Below, piece by piece: positions 58,283 through 64,000 of a DNA stretch of 64,000 nt. The translations under genes were made by a program, and so were the position numbers. The notes beneath the pieces were generated by a model. The model did not search any database, was not told where the DNA came from, and saw nothing but the letters and a program-made list of their open reading frames with translations. Numbering within the stretch: position 1 is the first letter of the stretch; each line of letters opens with the position of its first letter. This DNA is from DATCJA01 sp963814955 (GTDB lineage: Bacteria; Acidobacteriota; Vicinamibacteria; Vicinamibacterales; UBA2999), in the NCBI GenBank assembly GCA_963814955.1, contig CAWFEX010000012.1, positions 62,001 through 126,000 on the forward strand. Direction: 5' to 3'.

Positions 58283-60448
58283 ATGATCACGAACAGAGCG
58301 TTGGGGATCGCTGGGGTCATCCTCAGCAGCTTGTGGATTGCCTCGCTGGGCGGAACGAGCGCCCTCCAACGGGGCGGCGAGGCGGTTCGCATCGACAACG
58401 ATGACATCGGCGGGGTCGTGACCGGCGCACGCGGTCCCGAGGCGGGCGTCTGGGTGATTGCGGAGACCAACGACCTGCCCACCAAGTTCAGCAGAACGGT
58501 CGTCACCGACGACCAGGGACGCTATCTGGTACCCGACCTCCCGAAGGCGAATTACAGCGTCTGGGTGCGCGGCTACGGGCTGGTGGACTCGCCGAAAGTG
58601 CAGTCGGCGCCCGGCAGGATCCTGAATCTCACCGCCGTGACGGCGCCGAATCCTCGCGCGGCTGCGGACTACTATCCGGCCGCCTACTGGTATTCCCTGG
58701 CCCGGGTCCCCGACAAGAGCGAGTTTCCGGGCACGGGCGACGAGGGTAATGGCATCTCGCCCAACATGAAAACTCAGGCCGACTGGCTGAGGATGATGAA
58801 ATCGGGCGGCTGTACGACCTGTCATCAGATCGGCACGAAGGGAACGCGCGAAATACCCGCGGCGCTTGGCAAGTTCGAGTCGGGTGCGGCCGCGTGGGAC
58901 CGCCGCGTCCAGTCCGGGCAAGCCGGCGGTCAGATGAGCAACGGCCTCAACAACATGGGGCGCAGGCGGGCGCTCGCGATGTTCGGCGACTGGACGGATC
59001 GAATCGCCGCCGGCGAGGTGCCTCCGGCGCCGCCGCGGCCCCAGGGCGTGGAGCGGAACGTCGTCGTCACCCAGTGGGACTGGGCGGACCCGAAGGCGTA
59101 TCTCCACGATGTCGTGTCGACCGACAGGCGCAATCCGCGCGTCAACGCGAACGGCCCGATGTACGGCTCGCTCGAGCTGAGCGCTGATTACCTCCCGGTA
59201 CTCGATCCGACGCGTCACACAGCGACGCAGGTGAAGTTGACGGTGCGCGACCCGAACACGCCGCCGACGTCGGCGATGATGCCGCAGCCTTCACCGTACT
59301 GGGGCGATGAGCCGATCTGGACCAGCAAGAACAACGTGCACAACCCGATGATGGACGAGCAGGGCCGCGTCTGGATCACGTCGGCGGTTCGACCCCCCGC
59401 CAATCCCGACTATTGCAAGGAAGGATCGAGCCATCCATCGGCGAAGCTGTTCCCGATCAATAACGCCGGACGGCATCTCGCCATGTACGACCCGAAGACG
59501 CAGAAACTGACTCACATCAGCACCTGCTTCGGCACACATCACCTGATGTTCGCCGAGGACGCCAACCACACGCTCTGGACGAGCGGCGGTGGCCAGGTCG
59601 TGGGATGGCTGAACAGGAAGATGTTCGAGCAGACGGGCGATGAGGCCAAGTCGCAGGGCTGGACGGCTCTCATCATGGACACCAATGGCAATGGCAGGCG
59701 CGACGCGTACGTTGAGCCCGACCAGCCAGTCGATCCCACCAAGGACAAGCGATTCGGCGGCGCCTTCTATGGCGTGTCGCCGGCGCCAGATGGCTCGGTG
59801 TGGGGAACGTCTCTCGGCCTCCCCGGAGCCGTCATCCGTTTGAATCCTGGATCGAACCCGCCCGAAACTGCGATGGCGGAGGTTTATGAGCCGCCGTTCA
59901 ACAACCCGAGCGCCAAGATTCAGGGGTACTCACCGCGTGGATTCGATATCGACCGCAACGGCGTGGCATGGCTGGCGCTTGCCAGCGGCCATATGGCGAG
60001 CTTCGACCGGCGCAAGTGCACGGGTCCGCTCAACGGTCCGAAGGCGACCGGACAACATTGCCCCGAGGGCTGGACGCTCTATCCGGAGCCGGTGCCGCAG
60101 TTCAAAAACGTTACTGATTCAGGCAGCGCTGAGGCGAGCTACTTCACGTGGGTCGATCAGTTCGACACGCTCGGACTTGGCCGAAACATCCCGATCAACA
60201 CGGGCAATGCCGCCGAAGGGTTGCTGGTCCTGAAGGACGGGAAATGGGTGGTCCTTCGCGTTCCGTATCCGACCGGGTATTACACGAAGTGGCTGGACGG
60301 CCGGATTGACGATGCGAACGCCGGATGGAAGGGCAAGGGACTGTGGAGCACCGTCAGCACCCGCACGCCGTTTCACATGGAAACCGGTCGCGGCACGACG
60401 AGCAAGGTTGTCAGGTTCCAGCTGCGTCCCGACCCGCTCGCGAAGTGA
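58283..60448 (+). CDS. secreted carboxypeptidase-regulatory/monoheme c/beta-propeller fusion protein
   Basis: 721 residues. Signal peptide, then a carboxypeptidase-like regulatory beta-sandwich (GGVVTGARGPEAGVWVIAE, TVVTDDQGRYLVPDLP), then a single CTTCH heme-c attachment site at about residue 176 with spacing typical of a short cytochrome-like segment, then a streptogramin-lyase-like propeller (WTSKNNVHNPMMDEQGRVWI, FAEDANHTLWTSGGGQVVGW, FDIDRNGVAWLALASGHMAS). This build is common in acidobacterial periplasmic proteins. Covalent heme is inferred from CxxCH only. An electron-transfer or oxidoreductase role is possible; the substrate is unknown. Confidence 0.82.
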   Translation: MITNRALGIAGVILSSLWIASLGGTSALQRGGEAVRIDNDDIGGVVTGARGPEAGVWVIAETNDLPTKFSRTVVTDDQGRYLVPDLPKANYSVWVRGYGLVDSPKVQSAPGRILNLTAVTAPNPRAAADYYPAAYWYSLARVPDKSEFPGTGDEGNGISPNMKTQADWLRMMKSGGCTTCHQIGTKGTREIPAALGKFESGAAAWDRRVQSGQAGGQMSNGLNNMGRRRALAMFGDWTDRIAAGEVPPAPPRPQGVERNVVVTQWDWADPKAYLHDVVSTDRRNPRVNANGPMYGSLELSADYLPVLDPTRHTATQVKLTVRDPNTPPTSAMMPQPSPYWGDEPIWTSKNNVHNPMMDEQGRVWITSAVRPPANPDYCKEGSSHPSAKLFPINNAGRHLAMYDPKTQKLTHISTCFGTHHLMFAEDANHTLWTSGGGQVVGWLNRKMFEQTGDEAKSQGWTALIMDTNGNGRRDAYVEPDQPVDPTKDKRFGGAFYGVSPAPDGSVWGTSLGLPGAVIRLNPGSNPPETAMAEVYEPPFNNPSAKIQGYSPRGFDIDRNGVAWLALASGHMASFDRRKCTGPLNGPKATGQHCPEGWTLYPEPVPQFKNVTDSGSAEASYFTWVDQFDTLGLGRNIPINTGNAAEGLLVLKDGKWVVLRVPYPTGYYTKWLDGRIDDANAGWKGKGLWSTVSTRTPFHMETGRGTTSKVVRFQLRPDPLAK

Positions 60449-60475
60449 TCTCGTAGTCCAGAACCGGTTCACAAC

Positions 60476-60534
60476 GTAGGCCGGGTCCTTCTGGACCCGG
60501 CAAACCAGGCGGGTCCGAAAGGACCCGCCCTACG
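60476..60534. repeat. inverted pair of GGGTCC palindromes
   Basis: 60476-60500 (GTAGGCCGGGTCC then TTCTGGACCCGG) faces 60508-60534 (GCGGGTCCGAAAGGACCCGC, then CCTAC). Each arm is itself a hairpin and the pair is inverted, a third REP-like family. It lies between convergent genes and may also act as a bidirectional terminator. Confidence 0.75.
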
Positions 60535-60555
60535 CCCGGTGATAGTGAAACCGTC

Positions 60556-61620
60556 CTAAAACGTCGCGAGCGCGTTGAACGGAGAAGCGGTTCCGCCCTG
60601 TATCTGGAAGATGTGCAGGGTGAACATGAACTCCCAGCGCTTCAGCCGTGCGGCTTCTCGCGCGGCGTCCTCGAGATAGGCGTTGTCGACGATCGGTAAT
60701 CCCAGATTCACCTGCGTGAGCTGATGGATTGGCCGATTGATGCCCTCGACTCCAGACGGCTGTACGTCGTTCACCGCGTCGCTGGCAAGGAGCGACACGT
60801 CGCGGGCCTTCAGCCAGGGCAGAACGGACGCGTGAAGCCCGGCTCCCGCCTGACCGTACGGCCAGGGTCCCTCGGCTTCCCGTTTCGCCCAACGCCCGCC
60901 CCGAATCAGGAGCGCATCGCCGGCGCCGATCCTGATTCCCGCGAACTTTTCCCACGCTTCGAGATCCTCGACATAAATCGGCGTGCTCGGCTCGAGCCAT
61001 CTCACCTTTTTCAGCAGCGGCATGTCCACGAGCACGGCCCGCGTGATGTAGCCCGGCCCCATGCGATCGGCGGCCGACTGCTGGCAGCCGGCGGCAGTCA
61101 GCGTGAACGGGAACCCGTTGTAGCTGACCGCAGCCTCACCGGGCTTCCTGCCGAGCGGCCCCTGATAGTGGCACAGCGCATCCAGATGCGAATTCAAGCC
61201 GTCATGAATCGACAGCTGGATGATGTCCAGCGCACCGAGAACCGCGCCCGTCTTCGGATCGATGCGCGCCATGCGGTGCACGTTTTCGCCGAAGCCTCCC
61301 GTATCGCTGCCCTGTTTCTTGATGGGATTGATTTGCAGGGTGACCGTTTTACCTTCCGTGACGAGGGCCAGCGCCTTCTTCGTCTTCTCGGGCGTAATCA
61401 GATTGAGGAGTCCTCGCTCGTCCTCCTTTCCCCAACGGCCCCAGTTCGACAGCTCGCGTTCCCACTGTTTCAGCTTGGCCAGCGTCACGAGGCGCGCAGG
61501 TTCCTGAGTTGAGGGATGTGGCTTGAACGTCTGCTGTCCCCCTTGGCCGATTACGAAGGCTTGCGAGACCAACAGGGCGGCGCCAATCGCAAAAGCTGGA
61601 CGTGCGGTAAGTCTCAACAT
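60556..61620 (-). CDS. secreted cyclase-family (kynurenine-formamidase-like) protein
   Basis: 354 residues with signal peptide (FAIGAALLVSQAFVIGQ). The metal motif SIHDGLNSHLDALCHY fits the HxGTHxDxxxH cyclase-superfamily signature with Asn-Ser replacing Gly-Thr; SGVEGINRPIHQL and NLGLPIVDNAYLEDA are further family matches. Members hydrolyse amides or lactones with Mn or Zn. Role unknown; it and the next three genes all point left and all but the last are secreted. Confidence 0.88.
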   Translation of the reverse strand: MLRLTARPAFAIGAALLVSQAFVIGQGGQQTFKPHPSTQEPARLVTLAKLKQWERELSNWGRWGKEDERGLLNLITPEKTKKALALVTEGKTVTLQINPIKKQGSDTGGFGENVHRMARIDPKTGAVLGALDIIQLSIHDGLNSHLDALCHYQGPLGRKPGEAAVSYNGFPFTLTAAGCQQSAADRMGPGYITRAVLVDMPLLKKVRWLEPSTPIYVEDLEAWEKFAGIRIGAGDALLIRGGRWAKREAEGPWPYGQAGAGLHASVLPWLKARDVSLLASDAVNDVQPSGVEGINRPIHQLTQVNLGLPIVDNAYLEDAAREAARLKRWEFMFTLHIFQIQGGTASPFNALATF

Positions 61621-61630
61621 GGACGAATGC

Positions 61631-62431
61631 TCACTTCTGTGCCGGAGCGTTCTTTATCAGGAACTCGTCAGGATTGACCGCTCCTTCATAACACGCCGAC
61701 TCCCACAGTTCCTCGTCAGGCCGGCGCCGTTCGGCGACGCGTATCGTCCAGGGGCGCGTAAACACCGTCGGATCATCGATTGTCGCTTCATAGATCATGT
61801 TGTTTCTGTCGACAAACGTGAGCCGCTCAACGATGTGCGCGTTGTCGCTGTAGAAATCGCCTGTGTACGTCAGACGTGCTCCCTTGACGCCCGTGGTGTC
61901 GATGATCAGCGTGTTGCCTTCCCAGCGGCCGCGGCCGTCACCCATCCAGAGCTTTACGTTCGAAGCGACATGTGGACGGCCATCCAGCGGAATCACCCGG
62001 TACGCGTGATAGGTGTCCCAGACAAAAACCACGGTGTCGCGACCCTGAATGATCTTGAACGACGGAATGATGAAGTACAGGCGTGGCACTCCGGATAGCA
62101 GGCACCTGTGCTGCGTGTCGATGTGCTCCGGTTTCGTCGGCCACGCGTAATCGATCGACTGCTGCTTCTGCTTTGCAGCAGCCCACGGCTGATACGGCAC
62201 GAGGCCATCGGGAGGATCGACAATCCGGCTTGGCAGGCGCACGTTCTGCTTCTCGAAATCGGCCTGCTGACTGATGGGATTCGTCAGCGACACCGTGGAG
62301 CCGTTGACCGCGGCCCACATGCCCTGGACGTTCGGCTGTCCATCCGCGAGTCGCTCGAAAGCCGCCCTTCCACCTTCCTGACCCCGAACCGGCACCGTCA
62401 TCCACGCGAGCGCTGCCATGGCCGCCGCCAC
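61631..62431 (-). CDS. secreted hypothetical protein, paralog 1
   Basis: 266 residues from a GTG at 62431. VAAAMAALAWMTVPVRGQ is a good signal peptide. The mature part has PNVQGMWAAVN, PYQPWAAAKQK, a HRCLLSGVPRLYF segment, GDGRGRWEGNTLIIDTTG and TIDDPTVFTRPWTIRVAERR, all shared with the next gene upstream. I recall large paralogous sets of this type in acidobacteria; no function is known to me. Ten bases from the cyclase start, so likely co-transcribed. Confidence 0.8.
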   Translation of the reverse strand: MAAAMAALAWMTVPVRGQEGGRAAFERLADGQPNVQGMWAAVNGSTVSLTNPISQQADFEKQNVRLPSRIVDPPDGLVPYQPWAAAKQKQQSIDYAWPTKPEHIDTQHRCLLSGVPRLYFIIPSFKIIQGRDTVVFVWDTYHAYRVIPLDGRPHVASNVKLWMGDGRGRWEGNTLIIDTTGVKGARLTYTGDFYSDNAHIVERLTFVDRNNMIYEATIDDPTVFTRPWTIRVAERRRPDEELWESACYEGAVNPDEFLIKNAPAQK

Positions 62432-62449
62432 GAAGGACAGGAGTCGTTC

Positions 62450-63112
62450 TCATTGCGGGACCCGCATTTCGGGATACGGATAGTACTTTTCGAGGTCGAA
62501 GCCGTAGCATTCGTAGTCGAAGAGCTGAGCGTTCCTGTTCTTGTGGCGATACAGAGTCATGCTCATGTTCCATGGACGCGTGAATACTTTGGGATCCTCG
62601 ACCATGACGTGGTACTGAATGTGATCGGGCGTGATCAACGTGTAACGCTCCACGAGATGCAACGCCTCGCTGTGAAAGTTGCCGGCGCGGTCGAACCAGG
62701 TCTGGTCGTTGAAATGGACGACATCCACGACGAGGGTGTCGCCTTCCCAGTGGCCGCGGGAATCGCCAAGCCACCAGTCGATCGGACCCCTGGGATGCGG
62801 TTCCCCATTCGTGAACACGAAGCGGACAGCGTGCACGAATTCGAACAGCATCGTCAGCTCGCCGGGTGTCTGAATGATTTGAAACGGAAACGGCATGTAC
62901 ATCATGCGCGGCACGCCGGGCAGGTAGCACTTGGCTTCCGGGTCGAGCGTCGCACGCTGCTCGTAGTTCTGCTTCTTTTTGGCGAGCGCCCAGGGTTGAT
63001 AGGGAATTTCGTTCCCGTCGACCACTCCCGGACCGCCAGGCACGCCTTTCTGCGCGGCATGATCCTGAATGTCCCAGGCGGCCGTGTTCATAGCCTGCCA
63101 GATGCCGGACAA
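62450..63112 (-). CDS. secreted hypothetical protein, paralog 2 (5' end unclear)
   Basis: 220 residues from an ATG or GTG at 63112; the coding pattern extends upstream in frame to about 63190 (AAQAQSPPGIPRTSDGKPDL), where the signal-peptide region does not give a clean start, perhaps because of an indel. Shared features with paralog 1: SGIWQAM, IPYQPWALAKKK, KCYLPGVPRMMYMPF, GDSRGHWEGDTLVVDVV and MVEDPKVFTRPWNM. Function unknown. 19 bases separate the two paralogs. Confidence 0.75.
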   Translation of the reverse strand: MSGIWQAMNTAAWDIQDHAAQKGVPGGPGVVDGNEIPYQPWALAKKKQNYEQRATLDPEAKCYLPGVPRMMYMPFPFQIIQTPGELTMLFEFVHAVRFVFTNGEPHPRGPIDWWLGDSRGHWEGDTLVVDVVHFNDQTWFDRAGNFHSEALHLVERYTLITPDHIQYHVMVEDPKVFTRPWNMSMTLYRHKNRNAQLFDYECYGFDLEKYYPYPEMRVPQ

Positions 63113-63290
63113 GTCTGGCTTGCCGTCGGAGGTTCGTGGGATGCCCGGCGGGCTCTGAGCCTGAGCAGCGCCGAGAGAGGGCGTAAGGGCGGGTCCATGG
63201 GCGAACAGTCGACAGCGTGGCGAGGAACCAGAGAATTGGCTGGAGCACTCCAGGTTCTTCTCACTGAAGACCTCCTCCTCGAAGGTTCAT

Positions 63291-63363
63291 GGTCCGCCTG
63301 AAGCCGGACACTACGTCTGCGGTCTGCTGCAACTCAGTCGTAGTGTCCGGCTTTAGCCGGACC
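63291..63363. repeat. inverted pair of GTCCGGCTGAAGCCGGAC-type repeats
   Basis: 63291-63315 (GTCCGCCTGAAGCCGGACAC) and 63339-63363 (GTGTCCGGCTTTAGCCGGAC) are inverted relative to each other and belong to the family seen at 22662-22720. They sit upstream of paralog 2, between it and the truncated hydrolase. Confidence 0.8.
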
Positions 63364-63390
63364 TCCCGGCGGCGCCGGCACGCCCCCGCG

Positions 63391-64000
63391 CTACTTGAGC
63401 ACGTTACTCGCCTGGGCGCGCTCCACGTACTGCTGCACGTCAGCTGGGAGAAGCAGCCGCTGCTGCTGCAGCTTCTCGGCTGCTTGCTTCACCGCCGCGA
63501 CGTAACCCTCGTGATTCTTGTAGCGTTCTTCGAGCGAAAGGCGCGGATCGCCGGCAGCCATCCGTTCCGCTTTCGTGGTCTTGAACGAGATGTGCTGGCC
63601 GTTGGCCTCGCACCCTTCGTTCTCGCCGAATTCCGCGCGACGCAGTGCCCAGCCCGTTGTCGTGGCGATCGGCGCCTCGACCGGAGGAAGCCGAATACCG
63701 GCAACTTCGTTGCCGTCCTGGTCGACGCGCGACACGAAAATCGGGTACGCCGAACGGCCGGTCAAGCGACGGCGGATATTTCGACACGATGCCCTTGTCG
63801 AGCATCGGTCCGAAGTCGAGATGATACCGGGCGGTAATCAGACCCGTGTAGGTCACGCCGGGGATCGTGGGCCATCCGAGCGCCTCCTGAGGAACGACAG
63901 CGGTTTGCGAGCCGGGACGATGGACCGCTTTCACCATGGTGTTGTCCGCGCGGCGCGGAACCCGACTTGCCGGCGGCTCGGTGCCGTCGGTCACCCATCG
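63391..64000 (-). CDS. alpha/beta-hydrolase-domain protein, 3' part, frameshifted at the window edge
   Basis: The C-terminal part of a longer protein continuing past base 64000. The right portion reads GTEPPASRVPRRADNTMV, ALGWPTIPGVTYTGLITARY and SKYPPSLDRP; near 63765 the frame changes and continues SAYPIFVSRVDQDGNEVAGI, then TGWALRRAEFGENEGCEANG and AAEKLQQQRLLLPADVQQYV. This is the end of the alpha/beta hydrolase (domain 10) family of large secreted hydrolases common in acidobacteria. The catalytic centre is outside the window. A one-base indel is needed to join the parts. Confidence 0.75.

Noticed and set aside
61938..63248. Long minus-strand frame across both secreted paralogs
   Set aside because: It is an Arg-rich alternative frame of the two paralogs, which themselves show the shared motifs.

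Overview
The window reads as chromosome of a GC-rich Gram-negative bacterium, most likely an acidobacterium of the Vicinamibacteria type. This is inferred from gene content, not from a marker gene: TolB/WD40-tailed PknB-type kinases, ArnT-like glycosyltransferases, secreted amidohydrolase and alpha/beta-hydrolase paralogs, a carboxypeptidase-regulatory/CxxCH/beta-propeller protein, BamD and other outer-membrane proteins. There are no rRNA genes and no CRISPR array. Two intact tRNA genes are present, tRNA-Val(CAC) and tRNA-Gly(CCC), both on the minus strand.

1-12.8 kb: the 3' end of a non-ribosomal peptide synthetase (NRPS) locus (a C-A-PCP module, then a terminal C-A-PCP-TE module), a small coupled ORF, a MOP-family flippase, a solitary HigA-like HTH protein and a transmembrane Ser/Thr kinase. 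The thioesterase has Cys, Asn and Gly where Ser, Asp and His are expected. A 25-nt remnant matching the 3' end of a tRNA-Ser lies at 12764-12788, so this block may be the right end of a tRNA-Ser genomic island.

13.0-22.55 kb: two tandem integrative elements at tRNA-Val(CAC). Three copies of the tRNA 3' half (13037, 14875, 22480) delimit element A (VOC protein, integrase fragment, FkbM methyltransferase) and element B (two decayed tyrosine recombinases, a frameshifted kinase, a 251-aa unknown). A shared ~85-bp terminal sequence follows the two left copies.

22.6-31.2 kb: core metabolism: upp, a secreted SAH/MTA-deaminase-like amidohydrolase, hpt, rpiB and deoC (both with unusual N-terminal extensions), an outer-membrane barrel and two polytopic glycosyltransferases.

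31.2-36.3 kb: a 5-kb element bounded by perfect 49-bp repeats at tRNA-Gly(CCC). It has a RepA/DnaB-like ATPase (frameshifted), an excisionase-like HTH protein, a cluster of GGACA/TGTCC motifs with a hairpin, a DUF5681 protein, several zinc ribbons, an Hjc-like nuclease and an orphan receiver domain, but no visible integrase. It is the best candidate here for an undescribed integrase-less or satellite-like element.

36.3-49.5 kb: core genes, mostly minus strand: phosphomannomutase, NDP-sugar pyrophosphorylase, pgsA (plus strand), bamD, NAD-epimerase, ybgC, rpe, a PASTA protein, rsmB, fmt, def and aroC. The ybgC and rsmB genes each need one indel correction, so some frameshifts in the window may be sequence errors. 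At 48.8-49.5 kb a REP-associated tyrosine transposase (RAYT) sits between REP palindromes that recur elsewhere in the window.

49.7-64 kb: a sigma54-dependent regulator with a long N-terminal sensor, then mostly secreted or detached single genes: SMP-30 lactonase, methyltransferase, Crp/Fnr regulator, truncated phosphatase, ADP-ribosylglycohydrolase, MBL hydrolase, monoheme beta-propeller protein, cyclase, two paralogous secreted unknowns and a truncated alpha/beta hydrolase running off the right edge.
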